From: CAVVNN01 sp963838035
GTDB taxonomy: Bacteria; Actinomycetota; Thermoleophilia; Solirubrobacterales; 70-9
NCBI GenBank assembly: GCA_963838035.1
Contig: CAWIPM010000010.1
Location: 33,991-97,990 of the forward strand
Direction: 5' to 3'
Length of the DNA stretch: 64,000 bases
Shown: one piece after another, positions 1-8,734 of the stretch
Numbering within the stretch: the stretch's first letter is position 1
Layout: every line of letters begins with the position of its first letter
Made by a program: the position numbers and the translations under genes
Notes under the pieces: model-generated
What the model was told of the DNA's origin: nothing
What the model saw: only the letters and a program-made list of their open reading frames with translations
The model's database searches: none

Positions 1-1379
<1,379 letters not shown>

Positions 1380-1569
1380 TTTGTCGCGTACCTCCAGGGG
1401 TTTCGTTAATCCAGCCTATGAAATCTAAGTGCCAGTATGGCAGATTACTCCGGGACCTCCAAGCAGCATGGCCCCGCTTGCTCGGTGGAACCTCGAGGAA
1501 GGCCAGGACCGCTGCCTCCGCTTTGTCGCTGCCCCAAACAACGTGGGGAAGGGAACAGCGGAGTTGGGT

Positions 1570-1986
1570 TTAGCCCTCGCCCGCGGTGTTGGCGACGAAT
1601 TCGGCGACTTCCTTCGATTGGGCTTCGTTCAGGATGCCGCCGGGCATCCGCCCCGGGGTGCTGCTGTCGACGCCCTTCCTGACCGCGTTGAGGACGCGGC
1701 CTTCGATCGATTCGATCGTCTGCTCGGCGGTCGGCCCGCTCGGTGGGCCGTTCGGCGCCAGCAGTTCGTCGAGGTTGGGCGCGTAATTGCCGTCGGTGCC
1801 CGCCGCGTAGAGCGTGTGGCAGGTGCCGCAGTTGGTCTGGAAAAGCGACTGGCCGCCCTTCAGGTTGGCCGCGACGGCCTCTGCGCCCGTCGCCGCATCG
1901 CCTCGCGAGCGGAAGGCGAGCCAGGGGATCAGCACCGCGAGGACGAGGACCACCAGCCCGAAGACGATGAAGGTCTTTCTGCTCAT
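1570..1986 (-). CDS. Membrane-anchored c-type cytochrome
   Basis: This is a protein of about 138 residues with one N-terminal hydrophobic segment (FIVFGLVVLVLAVLIPWLAF) that acts as an uncleaved anchor or signal, followed by a single mono-haem domain on the outer face. The haem motif CGTCH is plain, and GRMPGG near the C-terminus supplies the likely axial methionine. Such proteins carry electrons in respiration. The ATG at 1986 is preferred over an upstream ATG at 2067, because the earlier one adds 27 basic residues before the hydrophobic segment and overlaps the endonuclease III-like gene. The gene follows that nuclease closely on the same strand. The partner oxidase or complex cannot be told from this context. 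Confidence 0.85.
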   Translation of the reverse strand: MSRKTFIVFGLVVLVLAVLIPWLAFRSRGDAATGAEAVAANLKGGQSLFQTNCGTCHTLYAAGTDGNYAPNLDELLAPNGPPSGPTAEQTIESIEGRVLNAVRKGVDSSTPGRMPGGILNEAQSKEVAEFVANTAGEG

Positions 1987-2050
1987 CACATGGCCTCGCG
2001 CTTCGCTCGCTGCACGAAGAACCAGAGATGCACGTTTGCTCGCTCCGCGC

Positions 2051-2656
2051 TCATTTGCGCTCGGCACGGTACCAAGGACACATCCGGCGCAGCTCGCACT
2101 CTCGGCAGCGCGGCTTCGGCCGGCAGACCTCGCGCCCGTGGCGGATCAGGTTCATGTGCAGCTCGTAGGCGTCCTCGGGGTCGACGACCGCAAGCATCTC
2201 GTCGTGGGCGCGCTCGAAAGAGGCCTTCGGCGGGAAGAGGCCGAGCCGTCCCCCGACGCGGTGGATATGGACGTCGACCGGGATCTCGGGGATGCCCCAG
2301 GTGAAGATCAGGACGCAGGCCGCGGTTTTGCGACCGACCCCCGGCAGGGAGAGGAGGAACTCGAGCGACTCCTCGCGCGGGGTGGGCGGCGCGGTCCAGT
2401 CGAGGTCCGGGTGCTCGCCGAGCCGCTCGAGGATCGCCTGGATGCGAGGCGCCTTCTGCTTGCCGAGCCCGCCGGGCCGGATCGCCTCCTCGACCTCGCT
2501 CACCGGCGCGTCCCGCACCTCCTCCCAGGTCGAGAACCGCTCCCGCAGTGCCGCGAACGCCCGATCCCGGTTGCGGTCATTGGTGTGCTGGGAGAGCACG
2601 GTCTTGACCAGCTCCGCGATCGGGTGCCCGTGCGGCTCCGACACCGGCTCGCCCAT
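2051..2656 (-). CDS. Endonuclease III-like HhH-GPD DNA glycosylase/AP lyase
   Basis: The 201-residue protein has the helix-hairpin-helix motif LPGVGRKTAACVL with the catalytic lysine at residue 110, the catalytic aspartate in VDVHIHRV (D128) and a C-terminal four-cysteine 4Fe-4S loop (C-x5-C-x2-C-x5-C, one residue shorter in the first gap than in E. coli Nth). Together these indicate base excision repair of oxidised pyrimidines with AP-lyase action. The start at 2656 follows a GAGGGAGA ribosome-binding site. It is shorter at the N-terminus than E. coli Nth in its numbering but has all active-site parts. Its divergent neighbour is the PAP2 gene; the downstream gene is a cytochrome c, probably unrelated. 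Confidence 0.9.
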   Translation of the reverse strand: MGEPVSEPHGHPIAELVKTVLSQHTNDRNRDRAFAALRERFSTWEEVRDAPVSEVEEAIRPGGLGKQKAPRIQAILERLGEHPDLDWTAPPTPREESLEFLLSLPGVGRKTAACVLIFTWGIPEIPVDVHIHRVGGRLGLFPPKASFERAHDEMLAVVDPEDAYELHMNLIRHGREVCRPKPRCRECELRRMCPWYRAERK

Positions 2657-2805
2657 ACATCTCCCTCAACCGATCCCGAATCGCCCTGACCCGCCGTCTT
2701 TCCGGCCGTTTCCACGTCATCCGCGCGCCCGACCCTAGCCGTCCCTTAACCGGGTAATTACAATCGACCGGGTGTCTCGGGCTTTTGCGCGCATAACCGC
2801 CAGGC

Positions 2806-3552
2806 TTGCCCCAGGGCTGGGGCGACGCCGGCCGCCAGCTCGGCATCCTGGTCCTGGTCGACGTCGCCTACGAGCTGGTCCGCGGCATCGCCGACGGACA
2901 GCGCGCCGACGCGATCGCCCACGGGCAGCAGGTGATCGAATTCGAGCGCTCGACGCACAGCTTCTTCGAGCCCAGCCTTCAGGCCTTCTTCCTGCCCGCC
3001 CACTGGCTGATCGACTTCGCCAACCAGGTCTACCTCAACGCCCAGTTCTCGATTGCGCTCGGCTTCCTGATCTGGCTCTACCTCCGCCGCAATGAGTCCT
3101 ACTACTTCGTCCGCAACATGTTCGTGGTCTCGATGGGGCTGGCGCTGATCGGCTACACGCTGTTCCCGACGGCGCCGCCGCGGATGTTCCCCGAACACGG
3201 TTTCGTCGACACGATCGTCGACTTCTCCAACGTCAATCACGACTCGTCGCTGGCGAAGATCTTCATCAACCCCTACGCGGCGGTGCCGAGCATGCACTGC
3301 GCCTTCGCGTTGATGATCGGCTGCACCGGCGTGATGGTCTGCCGCAACTGGTTCGCGAAATCCCTCTGGGCCGTCTGGCCGCTGCTGGTCACCTGGGTCG
3401 TGATCGTCACCGCCAATCACTACTGGGTCGACGCGGTTCTCGGCTGGACCGTCGCCGCCACCGCGGCGCTGGTCGCCCACCGGCTTCTGGCCCGCGCCCG
3501 CCCGCATGCCTGGGCTTGGCGGACGGAGACTCCCCAGGAGGCGGAGGTATAG
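2806..3552 (+). CDS. PAP2 superfamily membrane phosphatase/phosphotransferase (Aur1/Ipt1-like)
   Basis: This is an integral membrane protein of ~248 residues with about six hydrophobic segments and the PAP2 signature in two parts, PSMHCAF and NHYWVDAVLG, giving the catalytic histidines on the outer face. The spacing resembles the inositolphosphotransferase-like PAP2_3 branch. It directly precedes a CDP-alcohol phosphotransferase and the inositol-phosphate synthase gene, so a role in inositol phospholipid processing is likely; I infer a phosphatidylinositol-phosphate phosphatase or head-group transferase. The only in-frame start is TTG 2806. A GTG at 2772 in another frame would give a more natural N-terminus if one C of the CCCC run near 2808-2811 were extra. 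Confidence 0.8.
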   Translation: MPQGWGDAGRQLGILVLVDVAYELVRGIADGQRADAIAHGQQVIEFERSTHSFFEPSLQAFFLPAHWLIDFANQVYLNAQFSIALGFLIWLYLRRNESYYFVRNMFVVSMGLALIGYTLFPTAPPRMFPEHGFVDTIVDFSNVNHDSSLAKIFINPYAAVPSMHCAFALMIGCTGVMVCRNWFAKSLWAVWPLLVTWVVIVTANHYWVDAVLGWTVAATAALVAHRLLARARPHAWAWRTETPQEAEV

Positions 3553-3596
3553 GGCTTTCCGCCCCTCGTCCCTCCGGATGATCTAGCCTCACAGCG

Positions 3597-4286
3597 ATGG
3601 AACCTTCGGCGCCCTCGAGGGCAGCTGGCGGCCGCCGCGACGGCCGCCAGGCCCGCAACGGGCAGGAGCTGCGCAGCTACGCCCGCGACCGGCTGATCGA
3701 GTCGCGGCTGACGCCCAACGCGATCTCGATGGTGGGCCTGGCGCTCAACCTGGTCGCGGCGGCGCTCGTCACCCAGCGGCTCTTCTTCCTTGCCGGTGTC
3801 GCTTTCATCATCGGCTCGGTCATGGACACGCTCGACGGCCGCTACTCGCGAATGTCGGGCAAGGGAACGCTTTTCGGCGCATTCCTCGACTCGACGCTCG
3901 ATCGGATCGAGGAGGGCATCGTGCTCGCCGCGGTCGCCGGATACTTCGCCGCCAACGGGCAGGACTTCGCCGCCGCGATGTGCGTGGTCGCGGTGCTCGG
4001 CTCGCTGATGGTCTCCTACACGCGGGCTCGCGCCGAGGCGCTCGGGGTCGAGTGCAAGGTGGGTTTGGCGACGCGGCCGGTCAGAGTGGTGCTACTTTCG
4101 ATCGGGTTGGTCTTCGCCAAGGGGGCCGGGCTCGGCGATTTCGAGCTGCTGGCCCCCTCGATCTACGTGATCGCGGCATTGACCATCGTCACCGTGATCC
4201 AGCGCGTATGGCATGTGCGAAACGAGCTCTCCAAAGAGGCACCGGGCGTCCCCAGCGACGACGGCGGCCGCGCGGATGGGCTGTAA
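3597..4286 (+). CDS. CDP-alcohol phosphatidyltransferase, probably phosphatidylinositol-phosphate synthase
   Basis: This 229-residue multi-pass membrane enzyme carries a CDP-alcohol phosphotransferase motif in the form DTLDGRYSR...G...D...D (residues ~78-105); the usual AR pair is replaced by SR. Family enzymes transfer a phosphatidyl group from CDP-diacylglycerol to an alcohol at the membrane. The next gene makes inositol 3-phosphate, so the actinobacterial phosphatidylinositol-phosphate synthase branch is the best reading; phosphatidylglycerophosphate synthase is the alternative. It starts 44 bases after the PAP2 gene and ends 61 bases before ino1 on the same strand, consistent with one transcription unit. 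Confidence 0.82.
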   Translation: MEPSAPSRAAGGRRDGRQARNGQELRSYARDRLIESRLTPNAISMVGLALNLVAAALVTQRLFFLAGVAFIIGSVMDTLDGRYSRMSGKGTLFGAFLDSTLDRIEEGIVLAAVAGYFAANGQDFAAAMCVVAVLGSLMVSYTRARAEALGVECKVGLATRPVRVVLLSIGLVFAKGAGLGDFELLAPSIYVIAALTIVTVIQRVWHVRNELSKEAPGVPSDDGGRADGL

Positions 4287-4347
4287 CCAGTCGAGTCGCA
4301 GGGTGTGCTTTGCCACCTAGCCCGACCGAGGAAGGACTTCGAATTTC

Positions 4348-5529
4348 ATGAGTGAGAGCAACGGAGCAAGCGGCAGCAACGGCGCCGGTCGCACGGATGA
4401 CAAGGTCCGCGTCGCGATCGTCGGCGTCGGCAACTGCGCCAGCTCCTTCATCCAGGGCGTCCACTACTACCGCGACGCCGACCCCTCCGAGGAAGTCCCC
4501 GGACTGATGCACGTCGATCTCGGCGGCTACCACGTTCGCGACGTCGAGTTCGTCGCCGCCTTCGACATCGACGCCGAGAAGGTCGGGAAGGACCTCTCCG
4601 AGGCGATCTGGTCCGGCCAGAACAACACGATCAAGTTCGCCGACGTGCCGAACCTCGGGATCGAGGTCCAGCGGGGCATGACCCATGACGGCCTCGGCAA
4701 GTACCTCAAGCAGAAGATCAAGAAGGCGCCGGGCGAGACGGCCGACATCGTCGGCATCCTCAAGGAGACCAAGGCCGATGTGCTGGTCTGCTACCTGCCG
4801 GTCGGCTCTGAGCAGGCGACCAAGTGGTACGTCGAGCAGGCGCTGAAGGCCGGTGTCGGCTTCGTCAACTGCCTCCCCGTCTTCATCGCCCGTGAGGATT
4901 ACTGGGACAAACGCTTCGCGGACGCGGGGCTGCCGATCATCGGCGATGACATCAAGTCCCAGGTCGGGGCGACGATCGTCCACCGTCAGCTCGCCCGCCT
5001 CTTCCACGACCGCGGCGTGCGGATGGAGCGCACCTCCCAGCTCAACGTCGGCGGCAATATGGACTTCTTCAACATGCTCGAGCGCGAGCGGCTCGACTCG
5101 AAGAAGATCTCGAAGACGAACGCGGTCACCTCGATCATGGGCCACGAGCTGCCCGAGGAGGACGTCCACGTCGGACCCTCCGACTATGTCGCCTGGCTCA
5201 CCGATCGAAAGTGGGCGCACATCCGCCTCGAGGGCAAAGCCTTCGGCGACGTCCCGCTCAACGTCGAGCTGAAGCTCGAGGTCTGGGATTCCCCGAACTC
5301 GGCCGGTGTAGTCATCGACGCGGTGCGGATCCTCAAGCTGGCGCTCAACAACGGCATCGCCGGCCAGCTCGACGGCCCCTCCAGCTACCTGATGAAGTCG
5401 CCCCACACCCAGCGCCCCGACGACGAGGCGCGCGTGAAGACCGAGAAGTTCATCGCGGCCCACGCGCGTGGCAAGTCCTCGGCGCTCGGCGCGAGGAAGG
5501 CCGCAGAAGTCGAAAAGGCGGATGCATAG
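4348..5529 (+). CDS. ino1: Inositol-3-phosphate synthase (actinobacterial type)
   Basis: This 393-residue cytosolic NAD-dependent enzyme converts glucose 6-phosphate to inositol 3-phosphate. The N-terminal Rossmann segment VAIVGVGNCASSFIQG, the central GDDIKSQVGATI block and LNVGGNMDFFNM are characteristic of the family, and the length matches short actinobacterial forms rather than eukaryotic ones. The ATG at 4348 follows GAGGAAGGA by 11 bases. It supplies inositol phosphate to the upstream CDP-alcohol phosphotransferase, a pairing that makes chemical sense for phosphatidylinositol synthesis. Its stop overlaps the start of the next small exported gene. No frame problems. Confidence 0.95.
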   Translation: MSESNGASGSNGAGRTDDKVRVAIVGVGNCASSFIQGVHYYRDADPSEEVPGLMHVDLGGYHVRDVEFVAAFDIDAEKVGKDLSEAIWSGQNNTIKFADVPNLGIEVQRGMTHDGLGKYLKQKIKKAPGETADIVGILKETKADVLVCYLPVGSEQATKWYVEQALKAGVGFVNCLPVFIAREDYWDKRFADAGLPIIGDDIKSQVGATIVHRQLARLFHDRGVRMERTSQLNVGGNMDFFNMLERERLDSKKISKTNAVTSIMGHELPEEDVHVGPSDYVAWLTDRKWAHIRLEGKAFGDVPLNVELKLEVWDSPNSAGVVIDAVRILKLALNNGIAGQLDGPSSYLMKSPHTQRPDDEARVKTEKFIAAHARGKSSALGARKAAEVEKADA

Positions 5530-5962
5530 GCCTCTCCGAGGCTCTTTCGTCGCGCTGTTGCTCGGCGCCCTCGCCATCGGGGCCGTGTCTGGTGGGGCGT
5601 CCGCACAGCGAGCGGCGCCCGGAGGGTCGCCGTTCGGCTTTGGGGTGGGAATCGAACGCCCCGGAGTGAGTCTTCGGAGAGTCCTTCGGCGGGAGCAGCT
5701 CGTTGTTCGCTACTCGTGCATGAGAGCCTGCCGCCCCTTCATGAAGTTGAAGGTGGCGGGGATCGAGGTCGCCGTCTTCGATCCTCCCGGCGGCCCCACC
5801 GCCGGGAGTCGGGCAGCCGTCTTCAGGTTGGGGCCCGCGGCGCGAGAGACGATCGTCGAGCACACACGCGGAGGAGTCGCAGCCTTTCGCCTGGCGGCGA
5901 CCTTCACGAACAAGGCCTCAGATCGCCTCCTCCGGGCGGTCCGTTTTCGCCTTCGGCGCTAG
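5522..5962 (+). CDS. Small exported protein of unknown function
   Basis: This protein of ~146 residues starts at ATG 5522, inside the last codons of ino1 (8-base overlap). A basic start, a hydrophobic stretch (FVALLLGALAIGAVSGG) and an ASA|Q-like site near residues 26-28 indicate a signal peptide. The mature part contains a CxxxC pair (YSCMRACRP) and many Arg and Val residues with a beta-rich feel, and ends RFRLRR. I recognise no family. Coupling to ino1 suggests co-expression with the lipid operon, but function cannot be assigned from sequence alone. Confidence 0.7.
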   Translation: MHRPLRGSFVALLLGALAIGAVSGGASAQRAAPGGSPFGFGVGIERPGVSLRRVLRREQLVVRYSCMRACRPFMKLKVAGIEVAVFDPPGGPTAGSRAAVFRLGPAARETIVEHTRGGVAAFRLAATFTNKASDRLLRAVRFRLRR

Positions 5963-5970
5963 CCTGCGCG

Positions 5971-7254
5971 ATGGTGCCAGTCGCTGAGCGTCTCTCTATA
6001 GCCCAAGTGACGCCCCACCGCAGGGGTGTCGCGTGTCCGGTCAACGAGTTCGTCGAGCGGGTCGCCGAGGAGCTGAAGCGCCGCGGCCACCGGGTGACGA
6101 TCGCGGGCTACGGGGACAGGGTGAAAGAGCGGCTGCGCTCGACCTCTTTCGACATCGTCCACGTACACGAGCCGTTCGCCCCCCGCGTCTCCTCGACCGC
6201 TCTTCGCCACTCCTATTCCCTCAACGTCGCCACCTTCCACAAGCCGCAGGAGCGGGTGCTTTCCACACAGGTCGCAAGGCCGCTGGTGCAGATGCTCTTC
6301 GGCCGGCTCGACGCCCGCACGGTGACGACGCCGGCGACCGCCAAGCTGTTGCAGGGCTACTTCCCAGCCGAATATGAGCTGATCGAGCCGGGTGGCCCGG
6401 AGCGCGGTTGGGAGCAGGTGGCCGCTGAACTGGAGGCTCTCTACCGCCGCCTCGCCGCGCGCCGCCGTGACCCGACCGGCAACCCGGAGGTGCGCCGCCG
6501 CATCGCCCGCCGCCGCCTGATCGAGGTCGACCTTCATATGCACACCGACCACTCCCCCGACTGCGCAACACCGGTCGACGTCCTGCTCAACACCGCCCGC
6601 GACCGCGGCCTCGGCGCGATCGCGATCACCGACCACAACGTGGTGTCGGGCGCCTTGGAGGCGCGCAGGGTCGCCGAGGAGATGGGCGACATCAAGGTGA
6701 TCGTCGGCGAGGAGGTGAAGACCGCCGGGCAGGGAGAGGTGATCGGCCTCTTCCTGGAGGAGGAGATACCGCGCGGGCTGACGATGGCGGAGACGATCGA
6801 CGAGATCCGCCGCCAGGGCGGCCTGGTCTACGTTCCGCACCCGTTCGACCGCTTCCACTCGGTTCCCGACTACGAGCACCTGATCGGGATCGTCGAGGAG
6901 GTCGACATCCTCGAGGTCTTCAACCCCCGCGTCGCGCTCACCGCCTTCAACGAGGAGGCCGAGCGATTCGCCCGCAAGTACCGAATCGTCCCCGGCGCGG
7001 GCTCCGACAGCCACGTGGCCCAGGGACTCGGCAGCGTGCGGATGCGGATCCACGACTTCGACGGGCCCTCCGAGTTCCTCGAGGCGATGCGGGACGCCGA
7101 CATCACGCGCAAGCACAAGAACCTGGTCTACGTGCAGGCGCTGAAGCTGCTGCAGACGACGGGCCGGCCAAAGGCGCCGAAGAGGCGCGTTCCAGATGCC
7201 AAGCCGGTCCGCGGGGGACGCCCACGGCGCCGCCGCTCGGCGAGCAAGAGCTGA
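5971..7254 (+). CDS. Glycosyltransferase-4-like N-terminal domain fused to a PHP-family phosphoesterase
   Basis: This 427-residue protein starts at ATG 5971; in-frame codons further upstream are only the shadow of the preceding gene. Residues ~1-150 look like the N-terminal (acceptor-side) Rossmann half of GT4 enzymes: SIAQVTPHRRGVACPVNEFV, GHRVTIAGYG, HVHEPFAPR. There is no C-terminal sugar-nucleotide half. From residue ~187 a PHP domain follows with HMHTDHSPDC, ITDHN, HPFDRFHS and GAGSDSHV, the metal ligands of polymerase/histidinol-phosphatase-type hydrolases. The tail is Arg/Lys rich. It lies just after ino1 on the same strand and overlaps the next gene (TGATG). A phosphoesterase acting on a glycosylated or inositol lipid intermediate is an inference only. 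Confidence 0.85.
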   Translation: MVPVAERLSIAQVTPHRRGVACPVNEFVERVAEELKRRGHRVTIAGYGDRVKERLRSTSFDIVHVHEPFAPRVSSTALRHSYSLNVATFHKPQERVLSTQVARPLVQMLFGRLDARTVTTPATAKLLQGYFPAEYELIEPGGPERGWEQVAAELEALYRRLAARRRDPTGNPEVRRRIARRRLIEVDLHMHTDHSPDCATPVDVLLNTARDRGLGAIAITDHNVVSGALEARRVAEEMGDIKVIVGEEVKTAGQGEVIGLFLEEEIPRGLTMAETIDEIRRQGGLVYVPHPFDRFHSVPDYEHLIGIVEEVDILEVFNPRVALTAFNEEAERFARKYRIVPGAGSDSHVAQGLGSVRMRIHDFDGPSEFLEAMRDADITRKHKNLVYVQALKLLQTTGRPKAPKRRVPDAKPVRGGRPRRRRSASKS

Positions 7255-7916
7255 TGCAGCGGAGCCGTGCGAAAGGAGCCGTGCCCGGTCCGTCAAAGAG
7301 AGCGTCGGCGATGCCGACCACTGACGACGAGATCAGGGAGAAGTACCTCGAGCGCGCGATCCGCGAGCTCAACCAGATGACGCGGGAGCTGCAGGAGTGC
7401 CCCCACTGCCCGCGCGGCAACCTGATGCCGGTGCTCGGCTCCGGCCACCCACAGGCCGACATCTTCATGCTCAAGCACGCTCCCGGCAGCGCCGAGATCG
7501 AAGAGGGCGTCGCCTTCTACGGGCGGCCCGGCAACGCGCTGATGAAAAGCTTCAAGCGGCTCGGAATCGACCCGCTGGTCGTCTACGGCACGCTCTGCGC
7601 CAAGTGCCCGATCGCCGAGCCCGACCTGGCCGCTGAGGAGTGCGTGAGGCGACTGCTCGAGGAGATCGCGATCGTCCAGCCGAAGATCGTCATCGTGATG
7701 GGGGAGCCGGCGCTGCGTGTGCTCAACGGCCTCGAAGTACCGCTCTCCCGCCCGATCGAGGCGCGAGAGGGCGAGATCCAGGCGTTCACGCCGACGGTGG
7801 ACGCGCTCTACACGCCCGACATCGACGACTCCCTCGACGAGGAGGGCGCCAAGCAGCGCTTCTGGCGAGCCTTCCGCATGCTCGGCAGCTGGTACGAGGA
7901 CCTTCCGCCGTACTAG
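7254..7916 (+). CDS. Uracil-DNA-glycosylase-superfamily protein (divergent)
   Basis: This 220-residue protein has the family 4/5 UDG layout: paired cysteines (CPHCPRG and LCAKCP) that could hold an Fe-S cluster, and a motif-A-like segment KHAPGSAEIEEGVAFYGRPGN matching GEAPG...GRPFVGRAG in position. The core IVIVMGEPALRVL is typical of the central strand. I do not see the usual C-terminal HPS/HPA motif; the end reads TPDIDDSLDEEGAK instead, so catalysis on uracil is uncertain. ATG 7254 overlaps the stop of the previous gene; ATG 7311 is an alternative start that drops 19 basic residues. Confidence 0.72.
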   Translation: MQRSRAKGAVPGPSKRASAMPTTDDEIREKYLERAIRELNQMTRELQECPHCPRGNLMPVLGSGHPQADIFMLKHAPGSAEIEEGVAFYGRPGNALMKSFKRLGIDPLVVYGTLCAKCPIAEPDLAAEECVRRLLEEIAIVQPKIVIVMGEPALRVLNGLEVPLSRPIEAREGEIQAFTPTVDALYTPDIDDSLDEEGAKQRFWRAFRMLGSWYEDLPPY

Positions 7917-8719
7917 GGCGCAGCGGCTTCGGCGACGGCGGTCATCGCCTCGACCTTGGCGCTGGCGAGGCCTCTGACGACGATCGTGTCAAGGGCGGTG
8001 TAGGCGGCGAGCGCCGTGCGGGCCTCAGCAGAATCGGCTGCCGCGACGCCCACGGTTCCCTCCGGCTCGCCGAGGCGGGCGAAGTGGTTGCGGTAGCCGT
8101 CGTGGAGGTCACGGTAGAAGGATTCCTCCTTGGCGAGCCGCTCGGCGGCGTCCGGGCCGACCGCGGTGCGGACGTAGCCGAAGACCGGCGGTGGCTCCCG
8201 CCCGGACTCTCGGGCCCCCACCTCGACTTTCGCTCGCGCCCCCGCGGCGAAGGCGGGGGTCATCCAGTTGAAGAAGGCGCCGTCGAACTCGCCGCCGGCA
8301 AGGGCGCACATCTTCGGCCCCATCGCGGCGAGGACGAGGCGTACGCCGGGCAGCCTCTCACGCAGCTCCGGCAGGGACTCGCTCATCCGCGTCAGCGGCT
8401 TCTCGCCGAAACCGGCGCCGACGCCGAGCCAGAGACGGGCCGGGTCCAGGCCCAGGCGCTCGATGTCGGCGGCGATCACCTCGGGCGGGGTGCGGTCGAG
8501 GGCGATCACCGCGACGCCCAGGTCTACGCTCGGCGCCGCCGCGGCGAACTCCGCCAGCGTCTCGAGTCCCTTGGCGCCGGGGTGGTCGTTGGACCAAATC
8601 GAGTCGTAGCCGAGCTCCGCGCAGCGCGCCGCCAGCGGACGTGCAACCTCGGGGTCGAGCCCGGCCGCAACTCCGAACCCCCGCAGCGCAACGCGTCGGC
8701 TATCCAATTGGGCGGACAA
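7913..8719 (-). CDS. LLM-class (luciferase-like, F420/FMN) oxidoreductase
   Basis: A 268-residue TIM-barrel protein of the luciferase-like monooxygenase superfamily. The segments GYDSIWSNDHPG, LGVAVIALDRTPP and RLWLGVGAGFG are the conserved strand/turn motifs of F420- or FMN-dependent members. Actinobacteria use many of these with cofactor F420; the substrate cannot be deduced. It is convergent with the UDG-like gene (4-base overlap of stops) and shares its strand with the RNA methyltransferase upstream of it, 15 bases away, so the two may be co-transcribed. Confidence 0.85.
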   Translation of the reverse strand: MSAQLDSRRVALRGFGVAAGLDPEVARPLAARCAELGYDSIWSNDHPGAKGLETLAEFAAAAPSVDLGVAVIALDRTPPEVIAADIERLGLDPARLWLGVGAGFGEKPLTRMSESLPELRERLPGVRLVLAAMGPKMCALAGGEFDGAFFNWMTPAFAAGARAKVEVGARESGREPPPVFGYVRTAVGPDAAERLAKEESFYRDLHDGYRNHFARLGEPEGTVGVAAADSAEARTALAAYTALDTIVVRGLASAKVEAMTAVAEAAAP

Positions 8720-8734
8720 GACGTCGCACCATGG

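Noticed and set aside
4189..5577. 462-codon minus-strand open frame
   Set aside because: Antisense of ino1; composition is typical of GC-rich shadow frames and it has no motif.
5959..7296. 445-codon minus-strand open frame
   Set aside because: Antisense of the GT-PHP fusion gene.
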